NCBI GenBank assembly: GCA_938022165.1
Contig: CALIEI010000211.1
Location: 1 to 33,639 of the forward strand
DNA length: 33,639 nucleotides
Reading direction: 5' to 3'
Source of the DNA: an uncultured Saprospiraceae bacterium
GTDB taxonomy: Bacteria; Bacteroidota; Bacteroidia; Chitinophagales; Saprospiraceae
A program made the position numbers and the translations under genes. Shown one piece after another: positions 9,876 to 16,636 of the stretch. Within the stretch, counting starts at the first letter, position 1. Every line of letters begins with the position of its first letter. Below the pieces are notes generated by a model. It was given only the letters and a program-made list of their open reading frames with translations. It searched no databases and was not told the origin of the DNA.

Positions 9876-9883
9876 TACATTTG
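9876..9883 (+). promoter_or_regulatory. Putative -7 box of the sucC promoter
   Basis: TACATTTG matches the Bacteroidota -7 consensus TAnnTTTG, 16 bases before the sucC ATG, which implies a leader of only about 10 bases. No well-spaced -33 element was identified. Confidence 0.5.
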
Positions 9884-9899
9884 CGAAAAATAATAACAG

Positions 9900-11105
9900 A
9901 TGAATCTGCACGAATATCAAGGTAAAAATTTATTGAAAGAGTACGGTGTTGCTATTCAAGAGGGCATCGTGGCGAATACGGCTGAAGAGGCTGTTACTGC
10001 ATATAATGACATCAAAGAGCGCACAGGATCGGATGTAGCTGTAGTGAAAGCACAGATTCATGCGGGTGGTCGTGGAAAAGGTGGCGGAGTTAAGCTCGTA
10101 AAAAGCTTAGATGAGCTAAAGACGGAAAGCGGCAACATCCTAGGGATGATGCTAAAAACGCCTCAAACGCCAGGTGGAATGACTGGTCCTGGAAAGAAGG
10201 TAAATAAGATTTTGATCGCTGAGGATGCATATGCACCTGATTTTGATGCTTGTGACGAATTTTATATGTCTATCCTAATGGATAGAGGTCGCAAATGCAA
10301 CGTGATCATCTACTCTACTGAGGGTGGAATGGATATAGAAAAAGTAGCTGAGGAGACTCCGCATCTAGTACATAAAGAATATATAGATCCTACTTTGGGG
10401 CTTCAAGGTTTTCAATTGAGAAAGATCGCTTTCAATCTAGGATTGAGTGGACAGGCTTTCAAGGAAATGACCAAGTTTACAAGTAATCTTTATAAGGCGT
10501 TTTTGGGTGCTGATGCTTCATTGTTTGAAATCAACCCTACTTTGAAGACGGCTGATGATCGTATTATCGCAGTGGATTGCAAAGTATCTCTTGATGAGAA
10601 TGCATTATTCAGGCATAAAGATTTGGCTGAGTTGCGTGATGTCACTGAGGAAGATCCTACTGAAGTAGAAGCTAAGAGCTATGGCCTCAACTATGTAAAC
10701 CTAGACGGTAATGTAGGTTGTATGGTGAATGGTGCTGGTCTTGCCATGGCTACGATGGATATCATCAAGCTTTCTGGTGGTGAGCCTGCCAACTTTCTAG
10801 ATGTAGGGGGTACTGCGGATGCAGCTCGTGTGGAGCAAGCATTTAGAATCATATTGAGAGATCCAGCTGTAAAGGCGATTTTGATAAATATTTTTGGTGG
10901 TATTGTACGTTGTGATCGTGTGGCGCAAGGTGTAGTAGACGCTTATAAGAATATGGGTGATGCTATCACCGTGCCGATCATAGTAAGACTACAAGGTACA
11001 AATGCCGATATTGCAAAAGATATTATCGACAATTCTGGTCTAGAAGTTCACTCTGCGATCCAACTACAAGAGGCAGCGGATCTAGTAAGTAAAGTCTTAG
11101 GATAA
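9900..11105 (+). CDS. sucC: Succinate-CoA ligase (ADP-forming) beta subunit
   Basis: 401 residues, close to the usual 388-400. It is the ATP-grasp subunit of the TCA-cycle enzyme that interconverts succinyl-CoA and succinate with nucleotide phosphorylation. Hallmarks are the N-terminal [17 protein letters not shown], the nucleotide-binding [25 protein letters not shown] and [14 protein letters not shown] near the metal site, and the C-terminal ligase part FLDVGGTA and [16 protein letters not shown]. It starts at ATG 9900 and is followed by a strong terminator. The alpha subunit gene sucD is not next to it, which fits separate sucC and sucD loci in many Bacteroidota. Confidence 0.97.
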   Translation: MNLHEYQGKNLLKEYGVAIQEGIVANTAEEAVTAYNDIKERTGSDVAVVKAQIHAGGRGKGGGVKLVKSLDELKTESGNILGMMLKTPQTPGGMTGPGKKVNKILIAEDAYAPDFDACDEFYMSILMDRGRKCNVIIYSTEGGMDIEKVAEETPHLVHKEYIDPTLGLQGFQLRKIAFNLGLSGQAFKEMTKFTSNLYKAFLGADASLFEINPTLKTADDRIIAVDCKVSLDENALFRHKDLAELRDVTEEDPTEVEAKSYGLNYVNLDGNVGCMVNGAGLAMATMDIIKLSGGEPANFLDVGGTADAARVEQAFRIILRDPAVKAILINIFGGIVRCDRVAQGVVDAYKNMGDAITVPIIVRLQGTNADIAKDIIDNSGLEVHSAIQLQEAADLVSKVLG

Positions 11106-11136
11106 ATAAGATACAAATACTGCTATTTGCAGACTT

Positions 11137-11175
11137 AAAGGATGTAGCTTTGTCAATAGCTACATCCTTTTTTTT
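11137..11175 (+). terminator. Rho-independent terminator after sucC
   Basis: A perfect 13-bp stem (11137-11149 with 11158-11170, containing GGATGTAGCT/AGCTACATCC) closes an 8-base loop and runs into T residues to 11175. It lies 31 bases after the sucC stop and ends 8 bases before the xseA start, so xseA probably needs its own promoter or read-through. Confidence 0.9.
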
Positions 11176-11183
11176 ATATAAGT

Positions 11184-12410
11184 ATGAGAGAAGAGTTAAC
11201 ATTATTTGAGCTGAATGAATTCATTAGACGCTTCGTGGCACTGAATGTACCCGATTCCATATGGATTACTGCCGAAATCTCTCAAGCCAACCTCAATAGA
11301 GGGCACTACTATATAGACCTAGTCCAAAAGTCAGAACAAACTCAAGAGATCATTGCGAAATCTTATGCTGTGTTGTGGGCGAAGACACTAGGCACCATCG
11401 CAGCTACAAAGTCCAGCAATATCACCCACATCCTGAAGGAAGGTCTAAAAGTAAAGCTGAGGGTCAGAGTAGATTTTCATGAAAAGTACGGTTTGAAGCT
11501 GGTCATAGATGATATAGACGAAAACTATACCTACGGAAATCTTGCACTAGAACGAGCCAAAATCATCAAGCGACTGCAAGCGGAGCAGCTAATGGATAAG
11601 AATAGTCAATTAGCGCTTCCTAAGATGATAAAGCGTATTGCCATCTTAAGTTCAAAAACTGCAGCTGGATTAAAAGATTTTGTTACTCATTTACGATCCA
11701 ATGAATACGGATACACCTTTCATTTAGAACTCTTTGAAATAGCAGTTCAGGGGGCTAATGTAGAGCCAAATTTTTTAGATCAATTGAGCAAAATAGACTG
11801 GACCAGTTTTGACCTCATCTCCATCATCCGAGGTGGAGGCTCTAAGCTAGACTTAGCAGCGTTTGATAGCTATGCCATCTGTAAGGCAATTGCCAATTGC
11901 CCTACCCCTATTCTTACAGGTATAGGACACGAGATAGATGAAACCATCGCAGATATGGTATCGCATAGTTCTCTCAAAACGCCCACTGCCTTAGCCAGCT
12001 TTATAATAGACCGAAATCTTGTATTTGAAAATGGGCTACTCTTATTGAATCAAGAAATTGAAGACATTACCACACGGAAGATTCATCAAGAAAAAATGTC
12101 TTTACAAAAAAGTGCCTCTGAAATAGAAATGCTCACCAAACAGACATTGACTTCTGCCCATCAGAAGCTTAGCGATATAGAAGAGGGTATTACGTACTTG
12201 TCAAAAAATAAATTAAAAATTGCAGGATTGCAAATCCAACAATGGGTGCAAACAGTACACTTCTTAAGTATAGAGAATACACTACAACGAGGCTTTACCG
12301 TCACCCGCAATACAGAGGGGGAAGCAGTATACGAATCAAAGCACCTTAAAAAAGGAGATATTATAACTACTCAATTTCACAAAGGAGAACATAAAAGTAA
12401 AATTCAATAA
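11184..12410 (+). CDS. xseA: Exodeoxyribonuclease VII large subunit
   Basis: 408 residues, a little shorter than E. coli XseA (456). It degrades single-stranded DNA from both ends, as the catalytic subunit of exonuclease VII with XseB. An N-terminal OB-fold (residues about 1-110, with WITAEISQANLNRGHYYIDL and GLKVKLRVRVDF) is followed by the catalytic domain: RIAILSSKTAAGLKDF, the glycine-rich RGGGSKLDLAAFD starting at Arg216, and GIGHEIDETIADMV with His249. Both motifs are conserved in active enzymes. A helical region that binds the small subunits follows, then a C-terminal beta tail with RGFTVTRN. It starts right after the sucC terminator and is coupled to xseB. Confidence 0.96.
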   Translation: MREELTLFELNEFIRRFVALNVPDSIWITAEISQANLNRGHYYIDLVQKSEQTQEIIAKSYAVLWAKTLGTIAATKSSNITHILKEGLKVKLRVRVDFHEKYGLKLVIDDIDENYTYGNLALERAKIIKRLQAEQLMDKNSQLALPKMIKRIAILSSKTAAGLKDFVTHLRSNEYGYTFHLELFEIAVQGANVEPNFLDQLSKIDWTSFDLISIIRGGGSKLDLAAFDSYAICKAIANCPTPILTGIGHEIDETIADMVSHSSLKTPTALASFIIDRNLVFENGLLLLNQEIEDITTRKIHQEKMSLQKSASEIEMLTKQTLTSAHQKLSDIEEGITYLSKNKLKIAGLQIQQWVQTVHFLSIENTLQRGFTVTRNTEGEAVYESKHLKKGDIITTQFHKGEHKSKIQ

Positions 12411-12411
12411 A

Positions 12412-12588
12412 ATGGCCAAAATAAAAAACTACACAGCAGCGATAGAGGAATTAGAAGGGATACTAGCAGCATTGAAGTCAGATGAAGTCGCAATCGACGA
12501 TTTAGCTGCAAAGGTGGAAAGAGCAAAAGAACTACTTACCTATTGTCAGGAAACGCTTAGGAAGACGGAGAAGGCGATTAATGGTTAA
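12412..12588 (+). CDS. xseB: Exodeoxyribonuclease VII small subunit
   Basis: 58 residues, at the lower end of the 60-80 typical of XseB. It begins MAKIKNYTAAIEELEGILAA and has the family's two-helix pattern (EELEGILAALKSDEVAIDDL, then VERAKELLTYCQETLRKTE), which forms the coiled coil that wraps the XseA helices. The ATG lies one base after the xseA stop (TAA A ATG), so the two are translationally coupled. Translated by hand from the sequence. Confidence 0.93.
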   Translation: MAKIKNYTAAIEELEGILAALKSDEVAIDDLAAKVERAKELLTYCQETLRKTEKAING

Positions 12589-12603
12589 TTATTAATGTAT
12601 TAA

Positions 12604-12631
12604 TGGAGAGTGGAGAGTGGAGAGTGGAAAG
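12604..12631. repeat. Heptamer array TGGAGAG
   Basis: Three exact TGGAGAG units (12604-12624) followed by one variant TGGAAAG (12625-12631), in the 312-base gap between xseB and rplS. A degenerate CAATGGA/ACAATG-rich stretch follows to about 12672. Confidence 0.9.
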
Positions 12632-12679
12632 TAAACAATGTGCAATTGGCAATGGAACAATGGACAATGAACAAATTGA

Positions 12680-12721
12680 TAATTGCTAATTGCTAATTGC
12701 TAATTGCTAATTGCTAATTGC
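12680..12721. repeat. Heptamer array TAATTGC, six copies
   Basis: Six exact tandem copies of TAATTGC with no interruption. It differs in sequence from the TGGAGAG array 50 bases to the left and the TATGAAT-type array at 6437 but has the same 7-base period. Non-coding. Confidence 0.95.
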
Positions 12722-12749
12722 GGCTAATGGTTAATCGCTTTACCAGGTA

Positions 12750-12878
12750 ATAAAACGAAAAACGCTCCTCTAGCTATGAAACCGGGAGGTTTCCTGCTAG
12801 GGAGCGCCAACAAAAACTAGAGTCTAACCCAAGAAAGCTCTTATATATCTTTAATTTCTTTTAGTATTATTGTTTTGT
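12750..12878 (-). ncRNA. Candidate small RNA or structured 3' region downstream of rplS
   Basis: Downstream of rplS on the same strand there is a -7-like box, then about 70 AT-rich bases, then a strong compound hairpin (12763-12806) followed by T-rich sequence. The layout is that of an independent transcript of about 125 bases with its own terminator. It could equally be just the long 3' UTR and terminator of rplS. The ends are inferred, and I do not recognise it as a known RNA family. Confidence 0.35.
12763..12806 (-). terminator. Compound hairpin terminator
   Basis: CGCTCC (12763-12768) pairs with GGAGCG (12801-12806), CTAGC (12770-12774) with GCTAG (12796-12800), and GAAACC (12778-12783) with GGTTTC (12788-12793) around the loop GGGA. 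Read on the minus strand it is followed by TTTTTCGTTTT, so it would stop transcription coming from rplS. There is no T-run on the plus side. Confidence 0.75.
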
Positions 12879-12884
12879 TTAACA

Positions 12885-12892
12885 CAAAGATA
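12885..12892 (-). promoter_or_regulatory. -7-like box just after rplS
   Basis: On the minus strand this is TATCTTTG, an exact TAnnTTTG match, 8 bases after the rplS stop. It would start the candidate RNA below it at about 12878. A chance match is possible in AT-rich DNA. Confidence 0.35.
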
Positions 12893-12900
12893 AACAAAAT

Positions 12901-13257
12901 TTACTTTTTAGAAAGTTTTCTTTCTTTAATTTTAGCTTTTTTACCTGTTAAAGCACGTAAGTAGTATAATTTAGCTCTTCTTACCTTACCTCTCTTCAAC
13001 ACTTTAACCTCGCTAATGTTTGGACTATTCAATGGAAAAATTCTTTCTACGCCAACTCCATTAGATATTTTTCTAACGGTAAAGGTCTTAGTAGCACCAT
13101 CTCCATTGATCTGAAGCACATTGCCTCTAAAATCCTGAATTCTCTCTTTAGAGCCTTCTATTATTTTATAACTAACAACTATATTGTCTCCAGGTTTAAA
13201 ATCTGGTACTTTTTTTATTGTTTCTAATTGTTCGTGTACAAACTTTATAGCATCCAT
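12901..13257 (-). CDS. rplS: 50S ribosomal protein L19
   Basis: 118 residues, the normal length. It sits at the 30S-50S interface of the ribosome. Conserved family stretches are [46 protein letters not shown] and the basic C-terminal [22 protein letters not shown] (given here in parts). It stands alone here rather than in the rpsP-rimM-trmD-rplS operon known from other phyla. A -7 box and a leader hairpin lie upstream, and a strong hairpin terminator lies downstream. Confidence 0.97.
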   Translation of the reverse strand: MDAIKFVHEQLETIKKVPDFKPGDNIVVSYKIIEGSKERIQDFRGNVLQINGDGATKTFTVRKISNGVGVERIFPLNSPNISEVKVLKRGKVRRAKLYYLRALTGKKAKIKERKLSKK

Positions 13258-13272
13258 TATTTCGGTGTTTTT

Positions 13273-13297
13273 GAAAGGTCTAATAAGTGTACCTTTC
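13273..13297 (-). promoter_or_regulatory. Hairpin in the rplS leader
   Basis: GAAAGGT (13273-13279) is complementary to ACCTTTC (13291-13297) around an 11-base loop. It lies in the inferred 5' leader, 15 bases before the rplS ATG. Ribosomal protein leaders often hold autoregulatory structures, but this one is short and its role is only suggested. Confidence 0.3.
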
Positions 13298-13307
13298 TTT
13301 CAGAGCG

Positions 13308-13315
13308 CAAATATA
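13308..13315 (-). promoter_or_regulatory. Putative -7 box of the rplS promoter
   Basis: The minus strand reads TATATTTG, an exact TAnnTTTG match, about 50 bases before the rplS ATG. Confidence 0.55.
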
Positions 13316-13357
13316 CTATAATTTGTACAATAACGCCATCCAACACAAAAAAATTAT

Positions 13358-15616
13358 TTATCTAATTAAAGTCGCATAAGCTTTTAACTGAATATTGCCA
13401 TCTCTAGGGCTTTCATAGTTTACCAGCACTACATATACGCCTGCTGGCAAGGGCAATCCAGTATTATTCTTACGTCCATTCCATCCTTCAGTTTGATCAT
13501 TTGTTTCAAACATCAACTCTCCCCACCTATTCCAGATTTTCATGTTGAAATCATTAATATTCTCTAGAATCCCTACCCCAAGGTAGGTATCGTTACGATC
13601 ATCATTATTTGGAGTAAACGCATTTGGCAAATGATAGCTATCTATCGGAATGACATCTATAAAGGCGAATGCTGTGTCAACACAACCATTTGCAGCAGTG
13701 ACTAACAATACGATCTCTTGCAATCCAGTATCTCTAAAAATAAAATTTGGATTTTGATCTTGCGAAGCCCCTATTCCATTAAAATCCCATTGCCATCTCT
13801 CCACATCAGGAGTAGACCCATCGGTAAAAAATACCTGCGGATTGGAGTTAGTTATGACATCTGGTGCAAAGGAAAAGTCCGCCGTTGGTCCCTGACGAAT
13901 GGTTATAAAATTATTGAACGTTTCGCTTATAGTACAATCAAATGGTGAGGTTATCGATACCGAAACGGTGAATGTACCAACATCAGTAAATTCGTGAGTA
14001 GGGCTAATTTCTGTACTAGATCCACCATCTCCAAAGTTCCAGAGGATATCATAAGTAGTATCGATAGGAAAGGTGAGATTGTTAAAAGTAACCTCGCCAC
14101 CTGGAGCACAAGCAATAAAGGAAGTAGGTTGAACAATAACCTCTGACGGAACAGGCGCCCACAAAAATTCTACTTGAGACGTCTCTATACAGCCATTATT
14201 ATCTTCTATGGTAAGGACAACCTCTTTTAGACCAGGCGATTCATACATATGAATTGGACTTTGCTCAAAAGAAAAAGAACCATCTCCAAAATCCCACTCA
14301 TAAGAAACTATCTCATCTGCAAAAGTAAAGCTTAAGTCAGTAAAGCTTACAGGTCCTACTACACAAGTATCAAATACTGCTTCAAAGTCAGCGATTGTCT
14401 CTGGAAATACATTCACAAAGATTGTCGCAGTATCTCCACAGGGTTGACCAGGATTAAGCACTAAAGTACCCATATATTGGCCTGTATCTGGAAACATCAC
14501 TAATGGCTCCCATACATCAAATACAGTTGTGTCTCCATCCAAATCAAATTCCCAAAAGAAATCACTAATATTACTCTGCTCTCTACTTTGGTTGAGAAAT
14601 TGAAATTCTAACTGACCACATACATTAACCAAAAACGACTTATCTCCCAAGAAAACGTCTTCAACTATATCCGCTTGCACCAAAGGCTCGCAATCTTCTA
14701 CATTAAACTGAAAATCTCTTCTCACTGTACTCAGCAACTGCCCATTTCTAAACTCCTCCACACAAACCCCTACCACAAATTGACCTCTTGTTATAGGTGT
14801 ACCCGTTATGACCCCAGTGATAGGGTCTATAGTTACTCTAGGTTCTCCACCTAATGGAAACTGGGAAGTGAAACCAGGTGCTCTAAAGTCAACATTAGCA
14901 TATGGCGGAGGCGCATCAGGATTAGGCGCAACCCCATTCAAATCTGAAAATGAACCATTTCCTCCGGTACCAGCAAGCCCGCCACCATCAACAGGAGAAC
15001 ATAAGCTATAGACCAATTGATCGCCTTCAGCATCTGTTGCAGAGTGATCAAAATCTAGTGGCTCACCCACGCAAATAATGATTTCTGGAAAATTTGTGAA
15101 TACTGGTGAGTTATTACAAGTTGTCTGCGCAGTAGGTGTCAGCTCTATAGTATAAGTGGCACCAGTATCTCCTGGAAGGAAGATATTGGTAATAGATCCA
15201 TTTCGACAACAACGTTGATAGGTTATAGTATAGGCCTCAGGGGATGAAGGTAGAGACTGGGTAAACGTGTAAGTCCCTCTTTCTACACATATATTATCTG
15301 GAATAACCAAACATGGATTATCTATATTTGGTGGAATGTTTTCAATTACTGGAGGGTTAAGTTCTATAGTTTCTATAAAAAGAGTCGTTCCGTTAAAAAT
15401 ACTGACGGTACCTGGTAGTCCACCACCTGCACTATCAAATTGAGCTCCTCCAGAAGCACAATCTCTATATATCTGCATGGTAAAACGATAGTTTCCGTTA
15501 CCCAGACACTCATATGTCACTTCACCCCCAACTATGTGGGCAGCGAAAGAGAGCTGTATCCCAGAGAATACAAACAGAAATAAAATATAAATCTTTAGTT
15601 TTGTCTGTTTTATCAT
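13358..15616 (-). CDS. PKD-domain protein exported by type IX secretion (gliding-type B C-terminal domain)
   Basis: About 752 residues from ATG 15616 (MIKQTKLKIYILFLFVFSG...SFAAH). A TTG six codons further upstream is less likely. After the signal peptide comes a Cys-rich beta domain that opens AHIVGGEVTYECLGNGNYRF and includes TITYQRCCRNGSI, often seen at the front of large Bacteroidota adhesins. Several PKD-type repeats follow with the signature YEWDFGDGSF, ILWNFGDGGS and WQWDFNGIG. The C-terminus, LPNAFTPNNDDRNDTYLG, then MKIWNRWGELMFET and LPAGVYVVLVNY, is the type B sorting domain that sends proteins through the gliding/type IX system to the cell surface. Role: surface adhesin or structural protein; no enzyme motif. 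Single-gene unit. Confidence 0.9.
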   Translation of the reverse strand: MIKQTKLKIYILFLFVFSGIQLSFAAHIVGGEVTYECLGNGNYRFTMQIYRDCASGGAQFDSAGGGLPGTVSIFNGTTLFIETIELNPPVIENIPPNIDNPCLVIPDNICVERGTYTFTQSLPSSPEAYTITYQRCCRNGSITNIFLPGDTGATYTIELTPTAQTTCNNSPVFTNFPEIIICVGEPLDFDHSATDAEGDQLVYSLCSPVDGGGLAGTGGNGSFSDLNGVAPNPDAPPPYANVDFRAPGFTSQFPLGGEPRVTIDPITGVITGTPITRGQFVVGVCVEEFRNGQLLSTVRRDFQFNVEDCEPLVQADIVEDVFLGDKSFLVNVCGQLEFQFLNQSREQSNISDFFWEFDLDGDTTVFDVWEPLVMFPDTGQYMGTLVLNPGQPCGDTATIFVNVFPETIADFEAVFDTCVVGPVSFTDLSFTFADEIVSYEWDFGDGSFSFEQSPIHMYESPGLKEVVLTIEDNNGCIETSQVEFLWAPVPSEVIVQPTSFIACAPGGEVTFNNLTFPIDTTYDILWNFGDGGSSTEISPTHEFTDVGTFTVSVSITSPFDCTISETFNNFITIRQGPTADFSFAPDVITNSNPQVFFTDGSTPDVERWQWDFNGIGASQDQNPNFIFRDTGLQEIVLLVTAANGCVDTAFAFIDVIPIDSYHLPNAFTPNNDDRNDTYLGVGILENINDFNMKIWNRWGELMFETNDQTEGWNGRKNNTGLPLPAGVYVVLVNYESPRDGNIQLKAYATLIR

Positions 15617-15776
15617 ATACAATAAGTATAACAAAAAAAGGTAAGCTATTATTTTACTTGGCTTAGGTGTAATTAAAAACTAAATATACTCGTTTATATT
15701 CACATATGAGCTGCTAGAGCACCGTATAAACACATTATTATAAACCATTTTTGCAATTTCTACTACATTTATCCAA

Positions 15777-16346
15777 ATGATTGACATTGACTACTTTAAC
15801 AAATGCTTGGAAGTACTTAGTTCCGGAGGAACTATTCTATTTCCAACCGACACCATCTGGGGAATTGGTTGTGACGCCACCAATAAGCAAGCTGTAGACA
15901 AAATTTACGACTTAAAGAAAAGAGACAAATCAAAACCCATGATTGTTCTTGCTTCAGACATAAAAATGATAAAAGATTATGTCACACAGGTACACCCAAA
16001 ACTAGAGACCTTGCTGGAGTATCATACTCGTCCCTTGACCGTCATCTACAATCATAAAACGGGCCTACCAAGTAACGTAGTTTCAAAAGAAAATACGATT
16101 GGCATCAGAATCCCACAAGACAAGTTTTGTCAAGAGTTGATTGCCTCTTATGGCAAACCCATAGTCGCCACTTCGGCTAATATAAGCGACGAACCGTTCC
16201 CTAAAAACTTCAGCGAAATCAAACCAACCCTCATCAATAAGATTGACTTCACTATACCCTATCGACAAAATGACAGTAAGTTTTTACCCCCATCTTCTAT
16301 AGTCAGGATCACCAATAATGAGGAACTCGAATTTTTGAGAGATTAA
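15777..16346 (+). CDS. tsaC: L-threonylcarbamoyladenylate synthase (TsaC/YrdC type)
   Basis: 189 residues, the short YrdC form without the extra Sua5 C-terminal domain. It makes threonylcarbamoyl-AMP from threonine, bicarbonate and ATP for the t6A37 modification of ANN-decoding tRNAs. Family features are GGTILFPTDTIWGIGCDA near the start, the basic KKRDKSKP (residues 47-54) that contacts nucleotide, and TSANIS (132-137). The divergent PKD gene is on its left, the GC-rich element with a 27-bp hairpin on its right. The symbol follows the family; the exact orthologue group was not tested. Confidence 0.92.
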   Translation: MIDIDYFNKCLEVLSSGGTILFPTDTIWGIGCDATNKQAVDKIYDLKKRDKSKPMIVLASDIKMIKDYVTQVHPKLETLLEYHTRPLTVIYNHKTGLPSNVVSKENTIGIRIPQDKFCQELIASYGKPIVATSANISDEPFPKNFSEIKPTLINKIDFTIPYRQNDSKFLPPSSIVRITNNEELEFLRD

Positions 16347-16360
16347 TATTAGTAAAATAA

Positions 16361-16573
16361 TTTTTTGGGGGATCCCCTAAGCAAGCAAGCTCCAAGAAAA
16401 ATTTTCTTGGAGCTTGCTTGCTTAGGGGCAGGCTATCCAGGGGTTCGCTGTCGCTACCGTCCCACTCTTTCGCTGCGCTACAGAGCGTGACTGGACCTGC
16501 TCGACTCCAAGCCATCTCGATAGGCCCACCCTTACTATCCTTATCCCGAAAACTTGAGTCCACTCCGGAAACT
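16361..16573 (-). repeat. GC-rich intergenic element, copy C
   Basis: Non-coding GC-rich stretch filling most of the gap between tsaC and the alpha-galactosidase. On the minus strand it begins CCGGAGTGGACTC (ending at 16569), has the core GGGATAAGGATAGTAAGGG (16529-16547), a GC-rich body, the perfect hairpin at 16374-16428 and the terminal ATCCCCCAAAAAA. Copy A at 6594 has the same order of parts. Short frames here on both strands are not genes. Confidence 0.55.
16374..16428. repeat. Perfect 27-bp inverted repeat
   Basis: CCCCTAAGCAAGCAAGCTCC... (16374-16400) is an exact reverse complement of 16402-16428 around a single central A. It begins 27 bases after the tsaC stop. It is much longer than a usual terminator and lacks a T-run on the plus side. 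It forms the distal hairpin of GC-rich element C. Confidence 0.95.
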
Positions 16574-16622
16574 AGCTTCATATCCAAATTGAAAATACTA
16601 TTCAATTTCTAACAACAAATCC

Positions 16623-16630
16623 TATATTTG
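16623..16630 (+). promoter_or_regulatory. Putative -7 box of the alpha-galactosidase promoter
   Basis: TATATTTG, an exact consensus -7 box, ends only 6 bases before the ATG at 16637. Transcription would start at or next to the start codon, so the mRNA may be leaderless. Confidence 0.55.
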
Positions 16631-16636
16631 TTGGAC

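Noticed and set aside
9348-9903. Short frames in the gap before sucC
   Set aside because: They lie inside or across GC-rich element B, on both strands, and their composition follows the element, not a protein.
11101-11183. sucD as the next gene after sucC
   Set aside because: The bases after sucC hold a terminator and the next gene is plainly xseA. The alpha subunit must lie elsewhere.
12604-12721. CRISPR array
   Set aside because: The repeats are 7 bases long, in direct contact with no spacers, and no cas gene is in the window.
16309-16612. Frames around the 27-bp palindrome, one on each strand
   Set aside because: They are products of element C and its inverted repeat. The -7 box and ATG of the alpha-galactosidase sit next to them.
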